Source: a virus. From it: a DNA stretch of 51,413 bases. The notes below the pieces were generated by a model that was not told where the DNA came from, ran no database searches, and was given only the letters and a program-made list of their open reading frames with translations. Made by a program: the position numbers and the translations under genes. The stretch spans positions 1 through 51,413 of the IMG/VR virus record IMGVR_UViG_3300028581_000056; one strand, written 5' to 3'. This document shows positions 29,194 through 37,759 of the stretch, piece after piece (position 1 is the stretch's first letter; each line of letters begins with the position of its first letter).

Positions 29194-29987
29194 TATTTCC
29201 TCTTTTTAAATGATTGAAATTTATAGTAATAATTAATTCCTATTTCTTTATTTGTATTAACATTCAATATGATATTATGTTTGTCAAAAACATTTATCCC
29301 ACCACCGACACTAACAGCATCAGCTCCTGTTGGGGATAATGATTTATTATAACCACCACCAACTAAAAACTGTAGTTTTCTGGCTTTATTTTCTGTGTAT
29401 TGTTCAGCTGGAAGACTGTTAACCATTAGAGAATCACATTTAAACCAATCAGGTCCGATAAGTCTCGTTTTCCATAAACCTCTTTTTTCTTCGGTTAAAA
29501 CAATTTGTAATGGTAGTTTACCAAAGGTCCATTCACCTTTATAGTGTGCTGTATTTTTATTTACAGAACCACCCCATGTAATAAAGGGGTTTTTATCTTC
29601 TGGGTATTTGAGTGTTAAATTAATTAGATTTGAATCAACAGGATCGGTGTGACCGAACCCCTCATTAACGGCACCTTGTAATGATATTACAACACTAGTT
29701 AAACTAAGAATTCTCTCACCCTGTTTCTTTATTGTTTTATATAACTCTTCATTACTTTCTTTAAGTTCTTTCTTTAAATCTTTCTCAGACTTGTAATAAT
29801 CAACTAATTTAGCGTACTGACCATCCTTCTCTTTCGTTAAACTATCGTTTGCTATAATAGATTTCTTCATATCATCGAGAGCATCCTTACTACTGTTCTT
29901 CAGTATACCGATTCTCCAAGATAGAAAAAGGACAGCTATAATCAAACCACCCACCAATATCATTAAAAACTTATCTTTCTTTTCCAT
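29193..29987 (-). CDS. Membrane-anchored protein with coiled coil and beta C-terminus
   Basis: The start at 29987 (MEKKDKFLMILVGGLIIAVL) is chosen since the longer frame overlaps the upstream gene's end. 264 residues: one N-terminal membrane helix (~8-27), a coiled coil (to ~110: KEKDGQYAKLVDYYKSEKDL, LKESNEELYKTIKKQG) and a beta-rich end (LQFLVGGGYNKSLSPTGADA, GINVFDKHNIILNVNTNKEI) as in a small beta barrel. The layout could span the envelope (spanin-like) or belong to a conserved phage lysis-cassette protein. Unknown. Confidence 0.6.
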   Translation of the reverse strand: MEKKDKFLMILVGGLIIAVLFLSWRIGILKNSSKDALDDMKKSIIANDSLTKEKDGQYAKLVDYYKSEKDLKKELKESNEELYKTIKKQGERILSLTSVVISLQGAVNEGFGHTDPVDSNLINLTLKYPEDKNPFITWGGSVNKNTAHYKGEWTFGKLPLQIVLTEEKRGLWKTRLIGPDWFKCDSLMVNSLPAEQYTENKARKLQFLVGGGYNKSLSPTGADAVSVGGGINVFDKHNIILNVNTNKEIGINYYYKFQSFKKRK

Positions 29988-29991
29988 ATTT

Positions 29992-30594
29992 TTAAAATTC
30001 AAAACCCCCACCCGCTTCAGTTCCACCACCACCTTCATTACCTGGTTCTGGTGCTGCAGTTCCTTCACCTTCTCCACCTGTTGTTGGTGTTCCAGTTAAC
30101 CTAGATGACCATTCATCTGACCAAGCATCGTAATAACCCCTTAATTTCTTAAATGTTTCAATAACCTCTGTGGTTAGTGGTAACATATCTTGACTTTCAA
30201 TTGAAATGTAACATCCGTTGTTTTCATTCAATGAATAAACCCATTTAATCTTCTCACGTACTAGTTCACCAGACCATTCAACATTTTGTTTATAAACTTT
30301 TATCTTACTAAATTTAACTAATTTAGATACGATATCTTTAAATTTATTTTCTTCTTCTCTTTGTTCATCTGGTGTGACTTCTTGTGCTTTTTCATCACTA
30401 ATATCTATAACCATTTCTTCCTCTTCTTCAGTAAGTAAAGTCCATTTTTGTTTAACAGAAAGTTGTGGCTTTTTTTGTTCCTCAAGTAATTTTTTGATAT
30501 CATCAGAATTAAGTGAACCAATTTGTTGATCACTTTCTTGTATTTTTCTAACCTTACCTAAAAGGGTTCTAATGTCATTTGGGTTGTTTTTCAT
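29992..30594 (-). CDS. Acidic protein with Gly/Glu-rich tail and leader-like start
   Basis: 200 residues. The N-terminus MKNNPNDIRTLLGKVRKIQE has a helix ending in IQE, similar to the other leaders but less clear. The middle has a domain with WSGELVREKIKWVYSLNENN and ETFKKLRGYYDAWSDEW; the end is GGEGEGTAAPEPGNEGGGG. Possible internal head protein. Unknown. Confidence 0.6.
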   Translation of the reverse strand: MKNNPNDIRTLLGKVRKIQESDQQIGSLNSDDIKKLLEEQKKPQLSVKQKWTLLTEEEEEMVIDISDEKAQEVTPDEQREEENKFKDIVSKLVKFSKIKVYKQNVEWSGELVREKIKWVYSLNENNGCYISIESQDMLPLTTEVIETFKKLRGYYDAWSDEWSSRLTGTPTTGGEGEGTAAPEPGNEGGGGTEAGGGFEF

Positions 30595-30595
30595 T

Positions 30596-31198
30596 TTATA
30601 TGTTTTTTAATAATTCCATATCAAAAGCTGGATTTACATCCGTAACTTCTTGATAATAGTTACTTCTAAAAGTTATACCCTTAAAAAGGTCTACATTTTC
30701 ATCGTATACATTATGTCCAATAAAATTTTTAGGTATGTTATGTTCTACACATAATTTATCCACCAAATATTTTACCGAATCCATTTGTTCCTTTGTATAT
30801 TTATCCCAATATGTGTAATTACGCCAATTCTTGACTAAAACATCATTAGGATCTTTCTTATAATTATGCCCCAACCAATCAACATATCTATCAACCATAA
30901 CATCTTTTTTAAACCAACCAACATTTTCTAATACTACGGAAATGGAAGACTTATCTTGTTCCTTATCTATAAATATTGAATAACAGGTTGGATCGAAGTG
31001 TTGGTAAATTTTACCTTCTTTACTGATTGTAAATGTGGCTGTTTTTTTGTTCTTACCGTTTAAACGGTTAATCCACCCACCAAAATGTAACATGTTAGTT
31101 CTGTAAGTGTGACCTATGATAATTTGTGTTTTATCATAACTTTCTTTATAGAAATTACTGTCATTCAATGGATATGTCTTTACATCAATTAAGCCCAC
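30596..31198 (-). CDS. Second amidase-like (PGRP fold) protein
   Basis: 200 residues. IIIGHTYRTNMLHFGGWINR (first His), ATFTISKEGKIYQHFDPTCY, SISVVLENVGWFKKDVMVDR and NIPKNFIGHNVYDENVDLF (second His) follow the order of an N-acetylmuramoyl-L-alanine amidase domain. No signal peptide or binding domain. The active site is less standard than in the 24337 endolysin. It may be a virion-associated or accessory lysin. The stop region abuts the 200-residue acidic gene, and the start overlaps the membrane gene by 10 bp. Confidence 0.72.
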   Translation of the reverse strand: MGLIDVKTYPLNDSNFYKESYDKTQIIIGHTYRTNMLHFGGWINRLNGKNKKTATFTISKEGKIYQHFDPTCYSIFIDKEQDKSSISVVLENVGWFKKDVMVDRYVDWLGHNYKKDPNDVLVKNWRNYTYWDKYTKEQMDSVKYLVDKLCVEHNIPKNFIGHNVYDENVDLFKGITFRSNYYQEVTDVNPAFDMELLKNI

Positions 31199-31941
31199 TT
31201 ATCCGTACCTTCACTTCTCCTTTTATGATTAGCTTCTAAAGCTCTTTGTACCCCTGTATTGTCATCATTTGATGCCTCTTGATTGAATCTACTGTTTTCC
31301 TCTACTATACTATCTTGTAAACCCAACATTATTTCAGTATCTTCAACCTCTCTTGTGGTCATATTATTTACAACTTGATCAATTGTGACAGCATCTTCTA
31401 CTGGTGGTACTGGTAATTTTGATAACGGAGTACCTTCTGGTTTTTCTGGTTCTGGGGTTGTTTCTTTCGTTTCATCATCAGCCCCACCATATTTGATGAA
31501 GAAATTTAATGACGCTAATGATATTAAAGGTAATAAACCACCTTCTAATACCGCTAACCAACGTCTTTGACCTATTAAATCTTTCGTGTCCGACCCTAAA
31601 GCATCAAAAACTGGTTGAGTTAAATCAATCCAGTCTTTAAAATTTTGACTCGTTATATCTGTATCTTTATAACAGAAAAATATATTACCTATAAATTGTA
31701 TTAGTGTTACTATAGCAAAGACAAACCAAACACCACCTTTAACCCTAACTGAAGCTGCAGCGATAGAACTCATCGCAGCTATTTCAATAGCTATTGATAG
31801 ATATATTGCCCAACTCATTGGGTTAGATAAGTCATACCAACTAATAACGTGAGCAATGGAAATTATCATTACAAGAATGATTGGGACTAAAAACATTGAA
31901 CGAATAATTCCTCGTTTATTCCCTTTTATCCAATTTAACAT
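31189..31941 (-). CDS. Polytopic membrane protein
   Basis: 250 residues with about four hydrophobic helices in the first 165 (SMFLVPIILVMIISIAHVIS, YLSIAIEIAAMSSIAAASVR, VWFVFAIVTLIQFIGNIFFC, LAVLEGGLLPLISLASLNFF). An ~85-residue acidic cytoplasmic tail follows. It could be a holin-like or structural membrane protein next to the amidase. Start immediately after the stop of the 32257 gene. Confidence 0.7.
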   Translation of the reverse strand: MLNWIKGNKRGIIRSMFLVPIILVMIISIAHVISWYDLSNPMSWAIYLSIAIEIAAMSSIAAASVRVKGGVWFVFAIVTLIQFIGNIFFCYKDTDITSQNFKDWIDLTQPVFDALGSDTKDLIGQRRWLAVLEGGLLPLISLASLNFFIKYGGADDETKETTPEPEKPEGTPLSKLPVPPVEDAVTIDQVVNNMTTREVEDTEIMLGLQDSIVEENSRFNQEASNDDNTGVQRALEANHKRRSEGTDKWA

Positions 31942-31942
31942 A

Positions 31943-32257
31943 TTACTTTTTTTCTAATTTTTCGATTTCCTTATCAATTTCAGACTGACGATTAACATCC
32001 AATATTTTTCTATCGGTTGATTGAATCATTCGTTTCTCAACTTTTAACCCCTCAATTGTTAACATTCTCTGAATATCTTCTTTTGAAACCATTTTATATT
32101 TAAGACCAGAATCAGTCTTATGTATTTCATTTGTTAAATTTTCTTCTACTTTTTCTACTTTTCCATTAGTAGTACAGGTCTTAAAAAACACCACAAAAAT
32201 CAATGGTAATGCAATTCTTCCTGACCATTTATCTAAAAATATTATTAAATTCTTCAT
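31943..32257 (-). CDS. Single-pass membrane protein with coiled coil
   Basis: 104 residues: membrane helix at 10-27 (GRIALPLIFVVFFKTCTTNG), then a charged coiled coil (NGKVEKVEENLTNEIHKTD, RQSEIDKEIEKLEKK). Layout fits an inner-membrane spanin or an anchor. An ATATTTAT box is ~18 nt upstream. Part of the membrane/lysis gene run 29193-32257. Confidence 0.62.
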   Translation of the reverse strand: MKNLIIFLDKWSGRIALPLIFVVFFKTCTTNGKVEKVEENLTNEIHKTDSGLKYKMVSKEDIQRMLTIEGLKVEKRMIQSTDRKILDVNRQSEIDKEIEKLEKK

Positions 32258-32325
32258 CTTTTAGTTTATATTATAAATATCACGTTATTCTTTATACTAA
32301 TATATGTCTGTTTAGTAAAAATTAA

Positions 32326-32333
32326 ATATTTAT
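32326..32333 (+). promoter_or_regulatory. ATATTTAT box, 5 nt before ATG 32339
   Basis: Oriented ATATTTAT, TAGTA, ATG on the plus strand. Confidence 0.55.
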
Positions 32334-32338
32334 TAGTA

Positions 32339-32746
32339 ATGGAAATTAAACGAATCATTATAGAGCAATTAGTAAATGAAGCTAGAATAGCTCAAATCTC
32401 AGCGAATATTAGTTTATCATTAGATGTTCAAAGTACAGGACATTCAGATTCACAAAGATTTAGACATAAAGATTCTAATAAGGTTATTATAATTAATTCA
32501 GATATAAGAGATGTCGTAGAAAGAGCAAAAACTGATATCGCAATGGCTATAGTTCAAGGTGATATTGTTGATAATGTTGATTTTGTTGTAACAGATACTG
32601 TTGGTGAAAAGGGTATTAGTTTAGCTATCATACCAAAAGAAGATACACCTTATCATTGGGTATTGATTATTAGAACAGTATTCAGCGAAAAAGCAAAGGG
32701 AGAACCGTTTAGGATTGGTAGAGACCAATTACATATTAAAATATAA
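32339..32746 (+). CDS. Protein with capsid-targeting-like leader
   Basis: 135 residues. MEIKRIIIEQLVNEARIAQI: amphipathic helix ending LVNE, with a possible cut before ARIAQ. The body has SQRFRHKDSNKVIIINSDIR, VVERAKTDIAMAIVQGDIVD and GISLAIIPKEDTPYHWVLII, a mixed alpha/beta domain with no known family. It is a single gene on the plus strand with its own promoter box and terminator, like the other leader-bearing genes on the plus strand. Inferred virion cargo. Confidence 0.68.
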   Translation: MEIKRIIIEQLVNEARIAQISANISLSLDVQSTGHSDSQRFRHKDSNKVIIINSDIRDVVERAKTDIAMAIVQGDIVDNVDFVVTDTVGEKGISLAIIPKEDTPYHWVLIIRTVFSEKAKGEPFRIGRDQLHIKI

Positions 32747-32747
32747 A

Positions 32748-32775
32748 TAAAAACCCCGATTTCTCGGGGTTTTGT
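32748..32775. terminator. Terminator after 32339 gene
   Basis: AAACCCCGATTTCTCGGGGTTTT with A- and T-runs. Confidence 0.88.
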
Positions 32776-32778
32776 TTC

Positions 32779-32880
32779 ATCTGGCCGTTTAGGTTAGATT
32801 GGGGTTTGTCACCCAGAGTGTTCGTCACTCATTCCGCTGAGTTGTGTGGGATATCTCAGTTCGACCCATATCTTAAGAAT
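32779..32880. other. GC-richer stretch with three hairpins
   Basis: Between convergent genes, GGGT-TTGTC-ACCC, GAGTG-TTCGT-CACTC and CTGAG-13 nt-CTCAG follow one another. The local base composition is clearly richer in G/C than the neighbourhood. No open frame. Possible small RNA or recombination site. Confidence 0.4.
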
Positions 32881-32902
32881 ATAAATATACTAATAAATAT
32901 TA

Positions 32903-33757
32903 TTATTTATGCATAAATTCGAACAAATTCTTTGATTTATTTCTAAGTTTACGTAATGCCTTCTCTTTGATTTGACGGATACGTTCCTTAGTTAAACCAT
33001 AATCGTCACCGATTTCTTCCAATGTTAATGGACTACCGCCAAGACCGAAATATAATTCGATGATTGCTTTCTCTCTTGGAGAAAGAATAGAAAGAGTTTT
33101 CTCTAACTCACCCTTAAGGATGTCTTTTGGGTTTTCAAAAGATTCGTCAGGTTTCTCGAACATTTTATCTTCTATTACATCCATTAATTCATCACCATCT
33201 TCATTAATTGAAGCGTTCAATGATGAACAAGATGGTTGGAGTAGAGGTGTTAAATCCCAAGTCTCCCCAGTTCCTTCAACCTTAACATCAATTTCACTTG
33301 GTTTTCTACCTTCAATTTGTTCAAACCTCTCAATTTCTCTTTTTAATTTAGAGATATTGTTTGTAACGTTCACAGGAAGACGTACAGTTCTCGCGTTATC
33401 ATTCAAACCTTGAATGATTGATTGTTTAATCCACCAAACCGCATAAGAGATGAATCTGAATCCACGTGTTGGATCAAATTTCTCTGCGGCTTTAATCAAA
33501 CCTAGATTACCATCTGATATTAAATCAACTAACGGTATACCTTGACCTTGATACTCTTTCGCCACTGAAATTACAAACCTTAAGTTTGCCTTTATCAATC
33601 TATCAGAAGCAGCTCTATCACCTTCTTTTACCTTTTGGGCTAAGATAACTTCCTCTTGTGGAGTCAGCATATCTATTTTTCTTACCTCTTTAAGGTACAT
33701 GGAGATACTATCTTCTGACGTATCAATGAATCTTTTAATGTTTACCGATTTATTCAT
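32903..33757 (-). CDS. RpoD-like sigma factor
   Basis: 284 residues with all main regions of a primary-type sigma factor. Region 1.2 (SISMYLKEVRKIDMLTPQEE) and 2.1-2.4 (LIKANLRFVISVAKEYQGQG, LVDLISDGNLGLIKAAEKFD, RGFRFISYAVWWIKQSIIQG) are followed by region 3 (LPVNVTNNISKLKREIERFE) and a full region 4 (LSPREKAIIELYFGLGGSPL, TLEEIGDDYGLTKERIRQIK). Length and layout match Bacteroidota housekeeping sigma. Most T4-like phages have only a small gp55-type factor, so a complete RpoD-like protein is unusual. It probably redirects host RNA polymerase. Confidence 0.95.
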   Translation of the reverse strand: MNKSVNIKRFIDTSEDSISMYLKEVRKIDMLTPQEEVILAQKVKEGDRAASDRLIKANLRFVISVAKEYQGQGIPLVDLISDGNLGLIKAAEKFDPTRGFRFISYAVWWIKQSIIQGLNDNARTVRLPVNVTNNISKLKREIERFEQIEGRKPSEIDVKVEGTGETWDLTPLLQPSCSSLNASINEDGDELMDVIEDKMFEKPDESFENPKDILKGELEKTLSILSPREKAIIELYFGLGGSPLTLEEIGDDYGLTKERIRQIKEKALRKLRNKSKNLFEFMHK

Positions 33758-33774
33758 ATTTTATAACAGTTTAT

Positions 33775-34110
33775 TTATTTATTTCCGAAAATTCTTTGAC
33801 TATTTTTTGTTGTTTTTACGTCTTTAACTTTTTTAAGTTTCACTTTACCCTCGATTTCAATCTTCTTTTTTAAGTAAAAATCCCCATTCAAAGTATAAGG
33901 TAAGTTCCTAACATTTTCCCAAAGAGACTCAATATAGTCTTTTTTAGGTTTGTTATCAACGCCACTATCGTCATACCTATTAATCTGTTCAATGATGTTA
34001 GATGCAACATTTATAACAAGTGGTGTGAGTAATTCTCTTGGTACTTCAGTCTCGTACCAATCAACTCTTTCACTATGTTTTAAAATCTTTTCATATTTCT
34101 CATACAACAT
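33775..34110 (-). CDS. Hypothetical protein
   Basis: 111 residues, upstream of the sigma gene in the same direction. YEKILKHSERVDWYETEVPR and LLTPLVINVASNIIEQINRY at the start, a lysine-rich end (VKLKKVKDVKTTKNSQRIFG). TATCTTTG occurs upstream of the ATG without a TTGACA box. Unknown. Confidence 0.6.
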   Translation of the reverse strand: MLYEKYEKILKHSERVDWYETEVPRELLTPLVINVASNIIEQINRYDDSGVDNKPKKDYIESLWENVRNLPYTLNGDFYLKKKIEIEGKVKLKKVKDVKTTKNSQRIFGNK

Positions 34111-34138
34111 TTTTAATAACCTTTTACAAAGATACGTA

Positions 34139-34627
34139 TTATTTTCTCTTTGGCATCTTTCTTTTTAAATAATTATCCTCTTTTCTCTTAATTTCTTCTT
34201 TAGTGTACCTTAATTCTTCAGGAATCAAGTAATTCCATTGTTCTAAAGGTTTCATTTCTCTCAAAATAACCATTAACTCATGAGAATGTGGTCTAATAGC
34301 CCCCATCACACCACGAACTTTACCAGTTCTCTCTTCTTTAACTTGTGGTACTGGTGTCGACCATTTACCGTTATTATCCCAAAATTCAATAATTTTACCA
34401 ACTAAAAGTGGTTCTGGTTCATTTGAACGACAAATAACCTTATCACCTATATTATATGTTAATTCATCAATTATACAGGATGTTAACGGTACGTATTTAG
34501 GTTTAGTTACCTTTTCTTTCTTAGGTGTGTTTGTCACAACCCGAACAAAAGCTTCTCTATCGGCATCTGTTACTGTTTCATCTACCTTCTTTTTGAAGGG
34601 ATTTTTAAATATATCTTTCCAGCTCAT
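34139..34627 (-). CDS. Hypothetical basic protein with SH3-like segment
   Basis: 162 residues. Charged N-terminus (KDIFKNPFKKKVDETVTDAD), then NIGDKVICRSNEPEPLLVGK and IIEFWDNNGKWSTPVPQVKE, which read like an SH3-type barrel, and a basic end (KRKEDNYLKRKMPKRK). The start overlaps the stop of the small membrane protein (TAATG). Unknown. Confidence 0.6.
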   Translation of the reverse strand: MSWKDIFKNPFKKKVDETVTDADREAFVRVVTNTPKKEKVTKPKYVPLTSCIIDELTYNIGDKVICRSNEPEPLLVGKIIEFWDNNGKWSTPVPQVKEERTGKVRGVMGAIRPHSHELMVILREMKPLEQWNYLIPEELRYTKEEIKRKEDNYLKRKMPKRK

Positions 34628-34791
34628 TATTTCTTAAACATGTTATAAATTATGTCAATTGGCCATACACATACAATGAAGAGTGAGGCAATTACATTAT
34701 TATTTAATTCTTTTGGTTGTTCCTTAATGAAACGCCACAACCATAGTATACCAATTAGAACGTATACTGTCCAATACGCAAATATCATCAT
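34627..34791 (-). CDS. Small two-helix membrane protein
   Basis: 54 residues from ATG 34791. Two hydrophobic helices (MMIFAYWTVYVLIGILWLWR and NVIASLFIVCVWPIDIIYNM) joined by KEQPKELNN. Stop/start overlap with the next gene. Unknown. Confidence 0.6.
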   Translation of the reverse strand: MMIFAYWTVYVLIGILWLWRFIKEQPKELNNNVIASLFIVCVWPIDIIYNMFKK

Positions 34792-34838
34792 ATTACAAAT
34801 GTAAAATAAATTATTGTGATTATCAATAGGTTGGGAAT

Positions 34839-35345
34839 CTATCCTTTATTTAGGATTAACTTTTCGTTTTCAGTCAAACACTCTCTATCGTAGTTATTAC
34901 GACTTAATTTTTCAAGGATTTCATTAACAGTATCGTACTCTTCTACTGTTTCTTTTTTAGGTTTGACCTTGGTAGTTACATTTGTGTTGTTTTCATCAAC
35001 AATTTTACCTTTATCGTCACCAGCAATTGGTTCCCAATTTCTTTCTAAATTAATACTATCTAAAGTTTGTTGTATCTCAGGGAATATACCCATATAATAC
35101 TTGGGGGGTAAATTAACACCGTAAGTGTCATTATTTGTGATATCAAAAATCATTATAGCTGGTCTGTGTGCCATTCTTTCATGGATTTCGGTTACTGTAT
35201 ACGGACTAAAAAAAGTACATATAAACATACCCTTACCATCAACAAAATTAACACCCGTTTCACCATCAGCGATAAAGTTAAGGTCTTTATCTATACCAGT
35301 TGCAGTTCCAAGAACTATTAAAAGAAATCTGTGATTTTTGTTCAT
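34839..35345 (-). CDS. Hypothetical protein
   Basis: 168 residues. The N-terminal half is a compact beta domain (FLLIVLGTATGIDKDLNFIA, GMFICTFFSPYTVTEIHERM, PAIMIFDITNNDTYGVNLPP). Lys/Asn-rich C-terminal half with YDTVNEILEKLSRNNYDREC. It has a Bacteroidota-type promoter (35372-35401) and, downstream of it, an ATATTTAT box ~10 nt before the ATG, so both early and late expression are possible. Unknown. Confidence 0.65.
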   Translation of the reverse strand: MNKNHRFLLIVLGTATGIDKDLNFIADGETGVNFVDGKGMFICTFFSPYTVTEIHERMAHRPAIMIFDITNNDTYGVNLPPKYYMGIFPEIQQTLDSINLERNWEPIAGDDKGKIVDENNTNVTTKVKPKKETVEEYDTVNEILEKLSRNNYDRECLTENEKLILNKG

Positions 35346-35371
35346 AACGTTTTTTATATAAATATCTACAA

Positions 35372-35401
35372 CAAAGATAATGATTATCTTGTTAATGTCA
35401 A
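35372..35401 (-). promoter_or_regulatory. Bacteroidota-type promoter, followed by an ATATTTAT box
   Basis: TTGACA (35401-35396), 16 nt, TATCTTTG (35379-35372), then GATATTTAT ~5 nt further. The -33 box overlaps the end of the SbcC-like gene. Confidence 0.75.
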
Positions 35402-37759
35402 AGAAGAAATGTCGTTGACTTTCTCAATGTTAATAACATTGTTTGACCAGTCCTTAACTAAAGGATTATGGGTAATTAAGAGTATATTATCAAACATTTC
35501 AGAACATTTTTGAAAGAAGTTACCAACTGATTCTAGATTTTCATTAGCCACCTTACCTAAAACCTCATCAAAAACGATGATATTTGGTTTTGGTAGTGAA
35601 CTTATTCTAGATAATACAACCCTTAAAGCTAAAGAACCTATTGTCTTCTCAAAACCACTACCTTCTGTTAACAAATAACTAACTATTTGTCCATGTTCAT
35701 TCTCTCTTTCCAGGGTGAAATCAACTTCTTGTTTTGAATTTATGTCAACAGTTAGTTTAAAATCCGCTGAATCTGATAACAATCTATCTAATTCAGAGTT
35801 TAAAAGTGGCATTACGTTCTTCATAATTAATTTAGTAATACCGTTCTTACCAACCATTCTTGTGTAAATTTCGAAGATTATTTTAACCTCTTCCTCTACC
35901 TTTATGGTTTTAATCAATTCTTTGTTTTTATTTATTATGTCTTCAAATCTTTCAATATCTGATTTGTTTTTTTGTATTCTACTAATATAATTGTCTCTTT
36001 CTCTTCTTAATCTCTCTAATTTAGCTGAATAACCCAATATTTTAGAATCTAAGTCCTTATTTTTTTCAATGTTACCAATATTATCTTCGTAACGCTTTTT
36101 AAGGTCTTTTTTATCTTTTAATTGGTGTCTTAGATTATCTATCTCCAATTCGGTCTTGTCAATCATGATAGATTTCTTATCAAATTCGTCAACCTTTTCT
36201 TTTATTTTATCTAACTTTTCAATCTCTTTTTTAGCCTCTTCTATTTCAACATCCAAATCACTAAGTCCTTTAATTAACTCTTCTAAGGTTAATTTATTTT
36301 GGTTGATTTCATCTGAATGGTCAACATCTTTTAGAGCTTGTTTACATAAAGAACAAAATTCACCTTCTTCAAGATTTTTAATTAAGCTTTCAACACCCTC
36401 TTTTTTAATACTTTTATGACTTCTAGCAATGTTTAAATCATTTAATTGTTGTTTCCACTCTTTATGTGTTTGTGAATCATATTCAATTTCTGATAACTTA
36501 TCGAACTCTTCTTTGAGTAAATCATATCTTTCTTTTACTTTTTTACCCTTTTCAACTACAGCGTCAACTTCTCTATCAATATCTTCTGGTCTTAATTTAA
36601 TAATCTCATCGTCTATATGTATTTTTTGTGATATTAAAGTCTCTTTAGTGTCATTTGTATCATCAATGTCTGTTTTTAACTGAGTTAGAGAGTCATTACA
36701 TGTTTTACTGTCTAAAGTTAACTCTTCAATTTTAGTTGTTAATTCACCAACCTCTTTAGACAAATTACCAGTATTATAATATTCAGACTTAAGGTTCTTT
36801 GCCCAAGCTGATTTAATCTCTTTTACTATTTCCTCTTTCTGTTCAATGATTTCTAAACCAATAAACTTAGAAAGAAGCTTACCCTTTTGAGTTGGTAAAG
36901 TGTGAATTAATTCTTCTAGGTTGTCAGATGTTGCAATAATTGTTAATAAAAAATCGTCAACATCACCAATAGATTTTCTAATAAATTCATCAGTTTCTCT
37001 TCTTTGTTCACCTTCTAAATTTTGAAGTGTTCCGTCAGTTAATACTCTTTGATAATTTAAATCTGTTTTAACATTATAACCCTCTTCATTCTTCTTTTTA
37101 GAACGGGTTAATGTTCTTTCAATAATATAATCACCACCATCAATATTAACTTTACCTTTAACACGAACAGTATTTGAATCCCTAAACTTATTAAAAATTT
37201 GTGCAGCAACCTTAGTTCTGGTAGTTTCATTAAAGAATAGAAACAATAACAAATCAACCGATAAAACTGTCTTACCACCCATGTTAGGTGGGTTGGAGGA
37301 GATGGTTGTTATACCTTTCAAGTTATCGAAAGTTATTCTATTTCCGTCACCATAGGATAAAAAATTATCCCATTCTAATTCTTTTATATACCAATTACGG
37401 TAACGATACTCAATGTCACGTTGTTGTTTTAACTTATCATTAACCTTATCATCAAGACGAATTATTTTATCCCAATCAACTTCAATTTTGTTACCGTCTA
37501 ACCACTCTTTAAAAAGTTTACGTTGATACGTACTATCCATTACATTGTCAGCGATAGACATTTCAACCTCCCCATGGGCTGTGTCAACTTTTTTAGGTTT
37601 AAATATTACCTGAACTTTATCGACAGAATATTTCTGAGCAATGTATTGTTCAATTCTTTTAACCCTATCTTTTGTATAGTTTTCAGGTGCATCCTCCCAA
37701 ACAACACGAACTGTTGCTTTGGCGGGTATTGTGACTTTTTCTTTGGTTTTAGTTGCCAT
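35384..37759 (-). CDS. SbcC/gp46-like recombination ATPase
   Basis: 791 residues. The N-terminal ATPase lobe (~130-330) has the Walker A region ISSNPPNMGGKTVLSVDLLL. A long coiled coil (~350-650) is broken by a zinc hook at FCSLCKQALKDVD (CxxC). The C-terminal lobe holds the signature LLTEGSGFEKTIGSLALR and Walker B PNIIVFDEVLGKV. With the SbcD-like nuclease (39896) it forms the Mre11-Rad50-type complex (T4 gp46/47) that resects DNA ends in recombination-dependent replication. The P-loop has P where the first Gly is expected. About 120 extra residues precede the ATPase. Confidence 0.92.
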   Translation of the reverse strand: MATKTKEKVTIPAKATVRVVWEDAPENYTKDRVKRIEQYIAQKYSVDKVQVIFKPKKVDTAHGEVEMSIADNVMDSTYQRKLFKEWLDGNKIEVDWDKIIRLDDKVNDKLKQQRDIEYRYRNWYIKELEWDNFLSYGDGNRITFDNLKGITTISSNPPNMGGKTVLSVDLLLFLFFNETTRTKVAAQIFNKFRDSNTVRVKGKVNIDGGDYIIERTLTRSKKKNEEGYNVKTDLNYQRVLTDGTLQNLEGEQRRETDEFIRKSIGDVDDFLLTIIATSDNLEELIHTLPTQKGKLLSKFIGLEIIEQKEEIVKEIKSAWAKNLKSEYYNTGNLSKEVGELTTKIEELTLDSKTCNDSLTQLKTDIDDTNDTKETLISQKIHIDDEIIKLRPEDIDREVDAVVEKGKKVKERYDLLKEEFDKLSEIEYDSQTHKEWKQQLNDLNIARSHKSIKKEGVESLIKNLEEGEFCSLCKQALKDVDHSDEINQNKLTLEELIKGLSDLDVEIEEAKKEIEKLDKIKEKVDEFDKKSIMIDKTELEIDNLRHQLKDKKDLKKRYEDNIGNIEKNKDLDSKILGYSAKLERLRRERDNYISRIQKNKSDIERFEDIINKNKELIKTIKVEEEVKIIFEIYTRMVGKNGITKLIMKNVMPLLNSELDRLLSDSADFKLTVDINSKQEVDFTLERENEHGQIVSYLLTEGSGFEKTIGSLALRVVLSRISSLPKPNIIVFDEVLGKVANENLESVGNFFQKCSEMFDNILLITHNPLVKDWSNNVINIEKVNDISSLTLTR

